DNA from: Amycolatopsis orientalis DSM 40040 = KCTC 9412
Lineage (GTDB): Bacteria > Actinomycetota > Actinomycetes > Mycobacteriales > Pseudonocardiaceae
NCBI RefSeq assembly: GCF_000478275.1
Contig: NZ_ASJB01000074.1
Coordinates: 40,400-104,399, forward strand
Length of the DNA: 64,000 nucleotides
Direction: 5' to 3'
Of the stretch, positions 8,961-17,043 are shown piece after piece (within the stretch, counting starts at the first letter, position 1; every line of letters begins with the position of its first letter). Below the pieces are notes generated by a model that had not been told where the DNA came from, made no database searches, and saw only the letters and a list, made by a program, of their open reading frames with translations. Both the position numbers and the translations under genes were made by a program.

Positions 8961-10199
8961 TCAGGAACCCGCGAGGGAAAAGCCGAGCCGGCGGCCCGCG
9001 TCGCGGAGTTCGTCGCGGGCGCGGGGGTGGGCGACGTGCTCGATGATCTGCCGGGCCTGTTCGCCCGCGTCGTGGCCCCAGATGGCGGCGGTGCCCTGTT
9101 CACTGACGAAGTAGCTGTGCTGGAAGGAGGTGACCGGCCCGGCCAGGCGGGGCACGACGGTCGACACGTCGGCCTTGGGATGCCAGGACGGGAGGGCGAT
9201 GATCGCCCGGCCGCCGGGGGAGTGCAGCGCTCCGACCACGAAGTCGGTCTGTCCGCCGAACCCGGAGTAGATGACGTCGTTCACCCGGCTGGCGTTCGCC
9301 TGCGCGTACAGGTCGATCTGCAGGGCGCCGTTGATGGAGACCAGACGTGGCCGCCGGGCGATCAGGCCGGGGTCGTTGGTCTTTTCGGTGCGCAGGAGCC
9401 GGACTCGCGGATTACGGTCCACCCAGTCGTACAGTTCGGCGCCGCCGAACACGAACGACGCCGTCACCGGCGTGTCCGCGTCGAGCGCGCCGGCCTGCTC
9501 CAGGGCCAGCACGCCGTCGCTGAACATCTCCGACCACACGGCGAGGCCCCGGCGTGCGGTCAGCGCCGCGAGCACCGCGTCCGGGACCGCGCCGATGCCC
9601 AGCTGCAGGGTCGCGTCGGCGGGGACGAGGTCGGCGACGCGTTCACCGATAGTGTGGGAAACGTCGCTGATCGGGCGGAACACGGGGGAGGGCAGCGGCT
9701 CGTCGACCTCGATCGCGTAGTCGACCTCGTCGCAGGGCAGCACGCCGTCGCCGTAGGTGTAGGGCATCCGCGGGTTGAGCTGGGCGATCACCAGCCCGCC
9801 GCGGGCACGGACCGCTTCGATCGCCGCGGGCAGGATGTTGACCTCCGTGCCCAGCGACACGCAGCCGTCCACCGGGGTGGACGTGTGGATCAGCACGATG
9901 TCGGGCGGCAGGGCCTGCCGGAGCAGGCGGGGCACCAGCGACAGCCGGGAGGGGAAGTACCGCAGCGCGGACTTGCCGCGCATGCCCGATCCGACGAAAG
10001 GCGTCTCCAGGGTGACGCCGTCCCGGTCCGGGATGCCGGGCTGGGCGTTGAGCGCGAAGAGCCGGTACTCGGCCACCGACTTGTCCAGCAGGCCGAGGGC
10101 GTGATGAGGGGTGGCGAAGTTGCCGCTGACCACGACCCGCGGCGGGGTGGCGACGGCGGCCAGCACGGCGGCGAGGCGTGCCTCGGACAGGATGCGCAT
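8961..10199 (-). CDS. acetyl-CoA hydrolase / 4-hydroxybutyrate CoA-transferase family protein
   Basis: A 412-residue member of the class I CoA-transferase fold. These enzymes move CoA between acetate, butyrate, 4-hydroxybutyrate or related acids, or hydrolyse acetyl-CoA, through a glutamyl-CoA thioester. The likely catalytic glutamate is E224 in VWSEMFSDGV, matching the GxHSEM-type motif of 4-hydroxybutyrate CoA-transferase. The C-terminal domain contains YSGFGGQTDFV and HPKADVSTVVPRL, typical of this family. The substrate cannot be read from sequence. It stands alone on the minus strand behind a 46-bp palindrome that separates it from the AhpD-like gene. Confidence 0.85.
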   Translation of the reverse strand: MRILSEARLAAVLAAVATPPRVVVSGNFATPHHALGLLDKSVAEYRLFALNAQPGIPDRDGVTLETPFVGSGMRGKSALRYFPSRLSLVPRLLRQALPPDIVLIHTSTPVDGCVSLGTEVNILPAAIEAVRARGGLVIAQLNPRMPYTYGDGVLPCDEVDYAIEVDEPLPSPVFRPISDVSHTIGERVADLVPADATLQLGIGAVPDAVLAALTARRGLAVWSEMFSDGVLALEQAGALDADTPVTASFVFGGAELYDWVDRNPRVRLLRTEKTNDPGLIARRPRLVSINGALQIDLYAQANASRVNDVIYSGFGGQTDFVVGALHSPGGRAIIALPSWHPKADVSTVVPRLAGPVTSFQHSYFVSEQGTAAIWGHDAGEQARQIIEHVAHPRARDELRDAGRRLGFSLAGS

Positions 10200-10265
10200 G
10201 CTTCCTGCATACCCGACCTGGCGGGAAGGGTGACTCGGCGGGGTTCGGTCGGGCTCGTCGAGGGG

Positions 10266-10313
10266 CCTCGTGAGTGGTAATGACGGTTAGAACCGTCATT
10301 ACCACTCACGAGG
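10266..10313. repeat. 46-bp palindrome family, copy 1 (AG orientation)
   Basis: The arms are CCTCGTGAGTGG plus TAATGACGGTT and their exact complement, 23 bp each around a central AG. It lies 10 bases beyond the stop of the AhpD-like gene, where a strong hairpin would act as a terminator. It is nearly identical to seven other copies in the window, which means shared ancestry rather than independent terminators. Confidence 0.9.
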
Positions 10314-10323
10314 GCCAGGGTGG

Positions 10324-10875
10324 TCAGGGGCGCTGCCACTCCTGTCCCTGCCACGCCGGGTCCAGCGGGGTATGCGCGACGTGGTTGGTGTAGTTCGACA
10401 AGGTCTTCATGCCGACACCGAGGATCACGTCCAGCACGTTGCGTTCGGTGTAGCCCGCGGCGAGGAAGTCCTCGACCTCCTTGTCGGTGATCCAGCCCTG
10501 ATTGCCCACCATCGACGCGGTGAACCGGCGCACCGCGTCCAGCGCGTTGTCGGGCAGCGGTTTTCCTTCGCGCAGGGCCGTGACGACGTCACTGTCCACT
10601 CCGGACTTCAGGGCCAGGGTGGAATGCGCGGCCACGCAGTATTCGCATTCGTTCAGCACGCTGGCGGTGATCCACACGACGTGTTTTGCCTTGGCGGGTA
10701 AGGAAGACTTGCCGAAAAGTTCCGCGAGGGCGTTGTAGCCCGCGAGCAGTTCCGGGGATTCCGCCATCACCGCGTTGAGGGTGGTGATGAATCCCATGCG
10801 CCGCTTCGCCGACTTCAGATGAGGCCGGGATGCCTCGGGTGCGGTCGTTTCGTCGTGGAGGGTGAACGGGGTCAT
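10324..10875 (-). CDS. AhpD-like carboxymuconolactone decarboxylase family protein
   Basis: A 183-residue all-helical protein of the alkylhydroperoxidase D-like type. The active-site pattern CxxC followed by His is present as C77, C80 and H84 in ECEYCVAAH. In characterised relatives this redox cysteine pair with a proton relay reduces peroxides or oxidised partner proteins. The ATG at 10875 follows AAGGAG by about ten bases. It is 16 bases downstream of a TetR gene in the same direction, so the two form an operon and the TetR probably controls both. The real substrate is unknown; a role in oxidative or electrophile stress is inferred. Confidence 0.85.
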   Translation of the reverse strand: MTPFTLHDETTAPEASRPHLKSAKRRMGFITTLNAVMAESPELLAGYNALAELFGKSSLPAKAKHVVWITASVLNECEYCVAAHSTLALKSGVDSDVVTALREGKPLPDNALDAVRRFTASMVGNQGWITDKEVEDFLAAGYTERNVLDVILGVGMKTLSNYTNHVAHTPLDPAWQGQEWQRP

Positions 10876-10891
10876 GTGGGAGGATCTCCTT

Positions 10892-11479
10892 TCAGGCGGC
10901 CAGCAATCCGATCGCCGCCGTGACGGACTTCTCGAGGGTTCCGGGATCCGCTCCGGCGCGGGAACGGAGGTTGACGCCGTAGGCCAGCAAAGCGAGCATG
11001 TCGGCGGCCGACGCGACGGAGACTTCCGGACGTAACTGTCCCGCGGCTTCGGCGCGTTCCAGGGCGCTGAACATCGCGGCGCGCAACCGATCGTGATGCA
11101 GGCTCAGGATTTCCCGGACATCGGGATCGTCGCCGTCGCCGTTCGCGTGGGCGTTGGAAATCAGGCAACCCCACCTGGCGTGTTCGCCCGAACAGCGTGT
11201 CTCGATCAGCTTGCGGAAGAACTCGGTGACGATGGCGAGACCGCTCGTGCCGTCGGTGAGCTTGCGCAAGACCGGCTCGGAGCGGCGCTCGACATAGTGG
11301 CGCAGCGCGGCGACGTAGAGCTCTTGCTTGCCACCGAAAGTGGAGTAAAGGCTGGACCTGTTGAGTCCGGTGGCGGAGACGATGTCCTGCACGCCGGTCG
11401 AGCCCACTCCTTGGCGCCAGAACAGTCGCACCACCGAGTCGAGCACCGTGTCCGGGTCGAAATGCTTGACGTCGGGCAT
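10892..11479 (-). CDS. TetR family regulator
   Basis: A 195-residue repressor with an N-terminal helix-turn-helix at about residues 25-50 (VQDIVSATGLNRSSLYSTFGGK) and a ligand-binding C-terminal domain. I choose the ATG at 11479; another ATG two codons earlier is possible. A 28-bp palindrome at 11491-11518 directly upstream is the probable autoregulatory operator. It is cotranscribed with the AhpD-like gene, so an electrophile or oxidant signal is plausible but not shown. The next gene upstream is on the same strand but belongs to a different unit. Confidence 0.85.
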   Translation of the reverse strand: MPDVKHFDPDTVLDSVVRLFWRQGVGSTGVQDIVSATGLNRSSLYSTFGGKQELYVAALRHYVERRSEPVLRKLTDGTSGLAIVTEFFRKLIETRCSGEHARWGCLISNAHANGDGDDPDVREILSLHHDRLRAAMFSALERAEAAGQLRPEVSVASAADMLALLAYGVNLRSRAGADPGTLEKSVTAAIGLLAA

Positions 11480-11490
11480 GATCACCCCCG

Positions 11491-11518
11491 CTATCTTGAA
11501 ACGTTCGTTCCAAGATAG
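11491..11518. promoter_or_regulatory. probable TetR operator
   Basis: The outer arms CTATCTTG and CAAGATAG are perfect, with further inner pairing (AACG/CGTT); only one interior pair and the centre mismatch in 28 bp. It ends about a dozen bases before the tetR start codon. The dyad has the size and the GAACG/CGTTC character common in TetR operators, so binding would block transcription of tetR-ahpD. Confidence 0.6.
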
Positions 11519-11554
11519 CGCCGGAAGTCGAACGCGCGCAAGGCGTCGCTCGAA

Positions 11555-11956
11555 TTACCCGATCGCGGTGGTGCAGCTCATCGCCGCGTCCGGCGCGGCC
11601 CTGCCGTGGGTGCGCTCCAGGTGGGCTTCACCCCAGACCCTCACACCCTCGACGACGGGAAGGACGGTGGTCCCGTAAGGAGTCAGCCGGTAGAGGACGC
11701 GTGCGGGAACCGGTCCGGTCTCCACGCGTTCGACGAGTCCATCGGCTTCGAGTTCACGCAGCTGTTCGGCCAGCACCTTGGAGGTGATCGGCGCGCCTCT
11801 GCGGCGGAGACCCGCGAAATGGGTCTCACCGTGCGCGAGCCAGTACACCAGGGTCAGCTTCCACTTCCCGCCGATCGCGGCGAACGCCGCGGCCATCGGA
11901 CAGCCGGGCAACGGGTTGGGGCGCGAGAGGTTACCTGCAGGTGCCTTCTTGTCCAT
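11555..11956 (-). CDS. HxlR family winged-helix regulator
   Basis: A 133-residue single-domain DNA-binding protein. The HxlR pattern is clear: a cysteine near the N-terminus (NPLPGCPMAAAFAAIGGKW), then LVYWLAHGETHFAGLRRR and ITSKVLAEQLRELEADGLVER, then a wing ending YRLTPYGTTVLPVVEGV. Many relatives sense electrophiles or oxidants through the N-terminal cysteine. The ATG at 11956 fits family length; an in-frame extension upstream would cover the divergent gene. It is divergent from a secreted-protein gene with only 28 bases between start codons, so the two promoters must overlap and the regulator probably controls its neighbour. Confidence 0.9.
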   Translation of the reverse strand: MDKKAPAGNLSRPNPLPGCPMAAAFAAIGGKWKLTLVYWLAHGETHFAGLRRRGAPITSKVLAEQLRELEADGLVERVETGPVPARVLYRLTPYGTTVLPVVEGVRVWGEAHLERTHGRAAPDAAMSCTTAIG

Positions 11957-11984
11957 GGCCGTGCTCCACTCGGATAGTCGGACC

Positions 11985-12566
11985 ATGACCGTGCCATACA
12001 AACGAATCCTGATCGCGGGCCTTTCGGTCCTCATGCTGATCGCGACGGCGGCGTCGGGGGACGCCACGACCTCTCCCGCCTCTTCGGCGGCCGCCGACGG
12101 CCAACGAGACTTCGACTGGGAGATCGGCACTTGGCGCTCCTCGGTGCGGGTGCTCGCCGAGCCGCTCTCGGACTCCGCCGACGTCTGGCTCCAGTTCGGG
12201 GGCACCAGCGTCGTGCGGCCGCTCTCGGAGGGGCGGGCGAACGTCCTCGAGTTCGCCGTCTCGGGGCCGAACGGGCGCATCGACGCCCTCAACCTGCGGC
12301 TGTACGAACCGCAGGCGCAGCGGTGGAGCCTGACCTTCATCAACATGCGCGACGGCCTGCTCACCCCGGCGGTGTACGGCGGATTCCGCGACGGCGTCGG
12401 CGAGTTCTACGGCGACGACAGGCTCGGAGACCGCCCGATCAAGGTGCGGTTCCGGATCGTCCGGCCGAATCCGGACGAGGCGAGGTTCGAGCAGGCGTTC
12501 TCGGCCGACGGCGGGACGACGTGGGAGACGAACTGGCTGGCCGTGGACTGCCGGATCCGCCGATGA
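11985..12566 (+). CDS. secreted protein of unknown function (DUF1579-like)
   Basis: A 193-residue protein with an N-terminal signal peptide (basic MTVPYKR, hydrophobic LIAGLSVLMLIATAASG, cleavage near residue 30). The mature part has the pattern DFDWEIGTWRSSV, then beta-rich segments and a C-terminal WLAVDCRIRR. The WEIGTW start resembles DUF1579-type proteins, which are lipocalin-like beta structures without assigned function. The gene is divergent from the HxlR regulator and ends one base before the convergent LysR stop. Extracellular location is inferred from the signal peptide. Confidence 0.75.
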   Translation: MTVPYKRILIAGLSVLMLIATAASGDATTSPASSAAADGQRDFDWEIGTWRSSVRVLAEPLSDSADVWLQFGGTSVVRPLSEGRANVLEFAVSGPNGRIDALNLRLYEPQAQRWSLTFINMRDGLLTPAVYGGFRDGVGEFYGDDRLGDRPIKVRFRIVRPNPDEARFEQAFSADGGTTWETNWLAVDCRIRR

Positions 12567-12567
12567 C

Positions 12568-13461
12568 TCAGTACTCGGCGTCCAGCGCGAGCAGTTCGTT
12601 CAGTACGGCCTCGAGGGCCGGGCCGTGGTCGTCGCGGCGCCAGGCCGCGCGGAGATCGACATCGTGCGGCGACGTGTCGAGCGGGACGAAGACGACGTGA
12701 GGGTCGTTGACGTTCCTGGCCACCGACGCGAGGGTCAGGTGACAGCCGACCTGGGCACTCACGAGGGCGAGCGCGGTCTGGGTGTCCGGGGCGATCTGGA
12801 CGACGTCGGCGATGAATCCGGCCTGGTGGGCCAGCCGCCGTAGCCTGTCCGGCAATACGGCGCCTTCGTGCGGGGGCAGGGATACGAAGCCGTCGTCGGC
12901 CAGCTGCCCGAACTCGAGCCGCCGGGCTCCCGCCAGGGGGTGGGTGTCCGGGACGGCGACCACGAGCGCGTCGGGCATGACGACCCGGGCGACGACTTCG
13001 GCGGGGATGACGTCCCAGCGGCCGAGTGCGATGTCCGTTTCGCCTTGGACGAGTTTCTTCATGGCCGGTTGGGCGAAGTTCTGGCTCGACAGTTCCAGCC
13101 GGATCCCCGGGCGTTGCGCCCGCACGGCGCGCGCGAGGCGGGCGACGAGGTCGTGGGTCGACACCCCGGCGAACGCGATCCGGACGAGCCCGACCTCGCC
13201 GTCACCCGCCGAACGCACGGCCGCGTCGGCCCGGCGTAAGGCTTCGATGACGTCTTTCGCGGGGCCGACGAGGGCTTGCCCGCCCGCGGTCAGGTTCACC
13301 GACCGGGTGTTGCGATCGAAGAGCCGGATCCCGAGTTCCCGCTCCAGCTGCTTGATCGTGCGGCTCAACGGCGGCTGGGCGATGTGCAGCCGTTCGGCGG
13401 CCCGGCCGAAGTGCAGTTCCTCGGCGACGGCGAGGAAGGAACGGAGTTGCTGAACGTCCAT
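12568..13461 (-). CDS. LysR family transcriptional regulator
   Basis: A 297-residue regulator. The helix-turn-helix occupies residues 1-60 (MDVQQLRSFLAVAEELHFGRAAERL, then QPPLSRTIKQLERELG) and a periplasmic-binding-fold effector domain follows from about residue 90. The ATG at 13461 is the start that gives the canonical MDxxQLRxF opening; upstream in-frame sequence is not LysR-like. It converges tail to tail with the secreted-protein gene. Its own target is unclear because no divergent gene lies next to it; the adjacent upstream gene is on the same strand. Effector unknown. Confidence 0.9.
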   Translation of the reverse strand: MDVQQLRSFLAVAEELHFGRAAERLHIAQPPLSRTIKQLERELGIRLFDRNTRSVNLTAGGQALVGPAKDVIEALRRADAAVRSAGDGEVGLVRIAFAGVSTHDLVARLARAVRAQRPGIRLELSSQNFAQPAMKKLVQGETDIALGRWDVIPAEVVARVVMPDALVVAVPDTHPLAGARRLEFGQLADDGFVSLPPHEGAVLPDRLRRLAHQAGFIADVVQIAPDTQTALALVSAQVGCHLTLASVARNVNDPHVVFVPLDTSPHDVDLRAAWRRDDHGPALEAVLNELLALDAEY

Positions 13462-13607
13462 AATTGCGTCGAAGGTATCACGGAGCGACGAATTAGGTCT
13501 CTTGTCGATCTGAATGGTTGATCGGCGGCAAGGGAAAGGCCCATTGACGCGGAACGGCACGCGGCGCTGGGGCCGCGTGCCGGATCGATCGGCGAGAAGT
13601 GGGCAGG

Positions 13608-13958
13608 TCAGTCGTGCGTGCCCTCGCTGGCGAGGCCTTGGGACCGGTTGAGGTTCTGGGCTTCGTGGAGCTGGTCTTCGAGGGTGACGATGCGGCAGGC
13701 GGCCTCGATCGCGGTGCCCTGGTCGACCATTTCCCGCACTCGGGCGGCCAGGCGCAGCTGATGCCGGGAGTAGCGGCGGTGCCCGCCGGCGGATCGCTGC
13801 GGGGTGATCAGTCCTGCCTCGTCGAGGCTGCGCAGGAATCCTTGCGTCGCGCCGAGCATGTCGGCGGCGCGGCCCATGGTGTAGGCGGGGTAGTGCTCAT
13901 CGTCGAACTTGTTGTCGGCCCCGCTGGGCGTGGCCGGTCCTTCTTGGTCAGGGATCAT
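13608..13958 (-). CDS. MerR-type regulator with structured leader
   Basis: A 116-residue protein with a MerR-type DNA-binding domain at about residues 26-75 (YTMGRAADMLGATQGFLRSLDEAGLI, then SAGGHRRYSRHQLRLAARV) and a C-terminal coiled coil with no effector domain. The ATG at 13958 follows GGAGGTGG, a strong ribosome-binding site. Upstream in the direction of transcription lies a strong hairpin (13975-14010) ending only 16 bases before the start codon, and before that about 630 bases of lower-GC non-coding sequence. Expression may therefore be controlled in the leader. The targets are unknown. Confidence 0.85.
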   Translation of the reverse strand: MIPDQEGPATPSGADNKFDDEHYPAYTMGRAADMLGATQGFLRSLDEAGLITPQRSAGGHRRYSRHQLRLAARVREMVDQGTAIEAACRIVTLEDQLHEAQNLNRSQGLASEGTHD

Positions 13959-13974
13959 TCCACCTCCATCACAA

Positions 13975-14010
13975 AGGGCCCCGGGTGCCAGAAACGGCAC
14001 CCGGGGCCCT
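13975..14010 (-). terminator. strong hairpin between leader and MerR start
   Basis: AGGGCCCCGGGTGCC and GGCACCCGGGGCCCT form 15-bp perfect arms with a six-base loop. On the minus strand the hairpin is followed by TTTGTG and then the ribosome-binding site of the MerR-type gene. It could end a non-coding transcript coming from upstream, act as an attenuator, or both. The T-tract is short, so efficiency cannot be judged. Confidence 0.65.
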
Positions 14011-14640
14011 CAGGGTTGGGTTTCACCATTGTCAACCGGCGTGAACGCCGGCTTCCTGCACCCGCGTCCGGTGAAACACCGGACCGTGCGGGGATCGCTC
14101 ATTCGTGACCGAGAACCACCTCCGAACTCGATGGAACCACGGCACCCGCGCGGCACTACCCGGCCGCCGCGGGCGATCCAATGATGACGCCTTTCCCTTC
14201 TTTCCTGTGTTTTCCACTTGCTGGGTACTGCTACTTCACCTGCTGCGAACGTCACCGCCGGGAACCCTTCCACTGATCGGTCCCAGCACGCTGACGCCGC
14301 TGGTCACTGCCCGGAGCCCTGTTCACCGATCGGCTCCGGCCACCTGACCGGTCCTGCAACTGCACTTGCCTACTGCGCTACTTACTACTGCGTTGTTCGA
14401 CTATCGATATTGCCGCTCCAGGCCGGTACTACCTGGCAAACCTCTTCACAACCCCGGCCTGGAGTACTGCTCTCGGCCACCAGCCGGAACCTGTTCCTTG
14501 ATCGGCTCCGTCCTGCCTGACCGTCCTGTCTCACCTCGCGGGTAGTTACGTTCTCTCCCGCGCCTGCTTGACGTTGTCTTTCTCGGTACAAGGAGAAGAC
14601 TACACACACCCGTCGTTGAATGTCTACTCCGCTCGACATA
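14011..14640 (-). ncRNA. candidate structured non-coding RNA / long leader
   Basis: About 630 bases with visibly lower GC than neighbouring genes and no reading frame with the local codon bias. Read on the minus strand it contains repeated hairpin motifs. Three blocks share the GAYCGATCA-like core followed by a GGAAC...GTTCC or GGAGCC...GGCTCC pairing (around 14500, 14330 and 14275). Two tight stem-loops occur at 14066-14084 (GTCCGGTG/CACCGGAC) and 14036-14051 (CCGGCG/CGCCGG). The block ends at the strong hairpin 13975-14010. This arrangement suggests a transcribed structured RNA, either a leader of the MerR gene or an independent small RNA. The promoter was not identified. Confidence 0.4.
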
Positions 14641-14688
14641 GATTTTCTGCGGCGTGTCGGACGGAGTGTGGAAAAGAGGCTCACGGGC

Positions 14689-14949
14689 ATGAGTGACGAG
14701 GTCCTGCGGGATCCGCTCGACGAGCGGTACGGCCTGGTCGGGGTGCGTGACCTGGAGGAGTACGCCGAAGCCCTGGCCCGGCTGCTGGAGCGGGGGCGGC
14801 GGGAGCGGTTCGCGGCGTTGCTGTCGGAGGCCGAGGCCTACGCGGCGGCGGAACTGCTCGGGCGGTTCGCGCAGCTCGAACCGCATGGCGCGCTGAACCA
14901 GCTGGCCGCGTCACTGGCGAGCCGTCTCTACAGCAGGCTGGGTGCCTGA
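14689..14949 (+). CDS. small hypothetical helical protein
   Basis: An 86-residue protein from the ATG at 14689, which has GAGG nine bases upstream; an in-frame ATG at 14620 would add 23 residues but has no ribosome-binding site. The sequence is rich in Leu, Ala, Glu and Arg (EYAEALARLLERGRRERFAALLSEAEAYAAAELLGRF) and should form two or three amphipathic helices. No family is recognised. It converges on arsR with a 31-base gap, so it is separate from the arsenic cluster. Codon use agrees with the neighbourhood, supporting a real gene. Confidence 0.6.
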   Translation: MSDEVLRDPLDERYGLVGVRDLEEYAEALARLLERGRRERFAALLSEAEAYAAAELLGRFAQLEPHGALNQLAASLASRLYSRLGA

Positions 14950-14980
14950 ACTTCCGGAAGATCGGTGACGCGGTGGGGGT

Positions 14981-15391
14981 TCAGCACCGCGTGCCGCGGT
15001 CGGCGCCGGACAGGCGGGCGGGCCGGTCGGCGAGCGGGCCGCCCGGGCGCAGCAGGCTTTCCAGCGTCTCCAGCGGTTCGGGGACGACGGTGTACCAGCT
15101 CCACGTGCCTCGCCGTTCGCGTTCGAGGATGCCGGCGGAGACCAGGACGCGGAGATGATGGCTCAGCGACGGCTGTGGCATGTCGAATTCCTCGGCCAGG
15201 TCGCAGAAACACGCCTCGCCTCCCGGTGAATACCGCACGAGTGACAGCAGTCGGACGCGCACCGGGTCCGCGAGGGCCTTGAACAGTTTCGCGGCCGTCT
15301 CGGCGTCGGCCGGGTCGACGACGGCGGCGGGTTCGGCCATCAGCAGGGTCACCGGGACCGGTGTCCTGACGTGACCGTTCTCGCTCGCCAT
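14981..15391 (-). CDS. arsR: ArsR family metalloregulator
   Basis: A 136-residue winged-helix repressor. The arsenic-type sensor is visible as C61 and C63 in GEACFCDLAEEF at the start of the recognition-helix region, matching the C-x-C-D-L motif of As(III) sensors. The recognition helix is QPSLSHHLRVLVSAGIL. It is divergent from arsC and acr3, the standard arrangement, and should release the shared promoter region when arsenite or antimonite binds. The N-terminal 30 residues are extra compared with the core family and probably flexible. Confidence 0.9.
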   Translation of the reverse strand: MASENGHVRTPVPVTLLMAEPAAVVDPADAETAAKLFKALADPVRVRLLSLVRYSPGGEACFCDLAEEFDMPQPSLSHHLRVLVSAGILERERRGTWSWYTVVPEPLETLESLLRPGGPLADRPARLSGADRGTRC

Positions 15392-15430
15392 ATGCCCTCC
15401 CGTGCCGGTGGAACCCCGAGTGTACCGGCT

Positions 15431-15480
15431 GAATTGACAAAGTTCGATCCAAGCCCTTCAATTGCATCGAGATACTTCAA
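15431..15480. promoter_or_regulatory. arsR/arsC divergent promoter-operator region
   Basis: The region between arsR and arsC contains AATTGACAAAG (a good -35-like TTGACA) and two TTCAAT words at 15457 and 15475, the second within ACTTCAATCC, separated by TGCATCGAGATAC. Repeated TTCAAT half-sites are typical of ArsR operators. Assignment of exact promoters on the two strands is not possible by eye. Confidence 0.45.
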
Positions 15481-15515
15481 TCCAGTGTCCGTGCCGTGAG
15501 GAAAGGGAACCGGGT

Positions 15516-15920
15516 ATGACCCGCACGCCTGAGGTGTTGTTCGTCTGCGTGCACAACGCGGGCCGCTCGCAGATGGCCGCCGGACTGCTGCAGCACTACT
15601 CGCTGGGGCGCGTCGCCGTCCGCTCCGCCGGTTCCGAACCCGCGGAGAAGGTGAACCCGGCCGCCGCCGCGGCGCTCGCGGAGTGGGGACTGGACATCAC
15701 CGCCGAGATCCCCGGCAAACTGTCCACAGAGGACGTCGAGGCCTCCGACGTGGTGATCACCATGGGCTGCGGCGACACCTGCCCGGTCTTTCCCGGCAAG
15801 CGTTACCTGGACTGGCCGCTGGCAGACCCGGCAGGTCAGGGCCTGGAGGCCGTCCGCCCGATCCGCGACGAGATCGACCGCCGCGTCCGTGGCCTGCTCG
15901 CCGAAATCCTCGACGCTTAG
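15516..15920 (+). CDS. arsC: arsenate reductase (low-molecular-weight phosphatase fold)
   Basis: ArsC reduces arsenate to arsenite so that the ACR3 pump can export it. The 134-residue protein has the P-loop CVHNAGRS with nucleophile C11 and R17, and two further cysteines, C85 and C89, in MGCGDTCPVF, which act in the disulfide relay of thioredoxin-linked relatives. Coupling to thioredoxin or mycothiol cannot be decided here. The ATG at 15516 is the start that retains the normal N-terminus. It is followed after 36 bases by acr3 in the same operon. Confidence 0.92.
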   Translation: MTRTPEVLFVCVHNAGRSQMAAGLLQHYSLGRVAVRSAGSEPAEKVNPAAAAALAEWGLDITAEIPGKLSTEDVEASDVVITMGCGDTCPVFPGKRYLDWPLADPAGQGLEAVRPIRDEIDRRVRGLLAEILDA

Positions 15921-15956
15921 CCCCCGATCCCCACTGGATTCAGGAGAAGCACCCTC

Positions 15957-17042
15957 GTGACCCCTCTCGCCGACAAGGCGAGGTCGTCGGCCGACGCCGA
16001 CGTCCTGCGCAAACTGTCCTTTTTGGATCGGTTCCTGCCCGTCTGGATCATCGCCGCGATGGCGGCCGGTCTCCTGCTGGGCAGCGTTGTCCCCGGCCTG
16101 CAGGGTGTGCTGGACGCGGTGAAGATCGGGCAGGTGTCGCTGCCGATCGCGCTCGGGCTGCTGCTGATGATGTACCCGGTGCTGGCGAAGGTCCGCTACG
16201 ACAAGCTCGGCACGGTCACCGGCGACAAGCGCACGATGGTGCTTTCCCTTGTCCTCAACTGGATCGCGGGCCCGGCGCTGATGTTCGCGCTGGCGTGGCT
16301 GATGTTGCCGGATCTGCCGGAGTACCGGACCGGGCTGATCATCGTCGGGCTGGCCCGCTGCATCGCGATGGTGATCATCTGGAACGACCTGGCCTGCGGC
16401 GACCGCGAGGCCGCCGCGGTGCTGGTCGCGCTGAACTCGGTGTTCCAGGTGATCATGTTCGGTGTGCTCGGCTGGTTCTACCTCGACCTGCTGCCCGGCT
16501 GGCTCGGCCTCGACACCACCAGTATCGACTTCTCACCGTGGGAGATCGCGTTCAGCGTGCTCATCTTCCTCGGCATTCCCCTCGCCGCCGGCTATCTGTC
16601 GCGCCGCGTCGGCGAACGCGGCAAGGGACGCGAGTGGTACGAGGGCAGGTTCCTGCCGAAGATCGGCCCGATCGCGCTGTACGGGCTGCTGTTCACCATC
16701 GTCGTGCTCTTCGCCCTCCAAGGTGACACCATCACCTCCCAGCCGCTGGACGTCGTCAGGATCGCCTTGCCGCTGCTGGTGTACTTCGCGGTGATGTGGG
16801 GCGGCGGATACGCGCTGGGCAAGGCGTCCGGCCTGTCCTACGAGCGCACCACGACGCTGGCCTTCACCGCCGCGGGCAACAACTTCGAACTCGCGATCGC
16901 CGTGGCCATCGGCGTTTTCGGGGTCACGTCCGGGCAGGCGCTCGCCGGGGTCGTCGGCCCGCTGATCGAAGTGCCGGTGCTGGTGGGGCTGGTGTACGTC
17001 AGCCTGTGGTTGCGTTCGCGCTGGACGGCTCGTTCGCGGTAA
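15957..17042 (+). CDS. acr3: arsenite efflux transporter ACR3
   Basis: ACR3 exports arsenite (and in some cases antimonite) driven by the membrane potential. The 361-residue protein has about ten membrane helices and the conserved cysteine in the GLARCIAMVIIWN segment of helix four, needed for transport in characterised members. The FTAAGNNFELAIAVAIG segment is also typical. The start is a GTG at 15957 with AGGAGAAG upstream. It lies downstream of arsC, opposite arsR. Its TAA is one base before a composite palindrome that probably terminates the operon. Confidence 0.94.
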   Translation: MTPLADKARSSADADVLRKLSFLDRFLPVWIIAAMAAGLLLGSVVPGLQGVLDAVKIGQVSLPIALGLLLMMYPVLAKVRYDKLGTVTGDKRTMVLSLVLNWIAGPALMFALAWLMLPDLPEYRTGLIIVGLARCIAMVIIWNDLACGDREAAAVLVALNSVFQVIMFGVLGWFYLDLLPGWLGLDTTSIDFSPWEIAFSVLIFLGIPLAAGYLSRRVGERGKGREWYEGRFLPKIGPIALYGLLFTIVVLFALQGDTITSQPLDVVRIALPLLVYFAVMWGGGYALGKASGLSYERTTTLAFTAAGNNFELAIAVAIGVFGVTSGQALAGVVGPLIEVPVLVGLVYVSLWLRSRWTARSR

Positions 17043-17043
17043 G

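Noticed and set aside
14010..14273. A minus-strand 87-codon ORF ending exactly at the strong hairpin before the MerR gene
   Set aside because: Third codon positions lack the strong GC bias of the real genes, the product is Arg-rich without pattern, and the start has no ribosome-binding site. I treat the region as non-coding.
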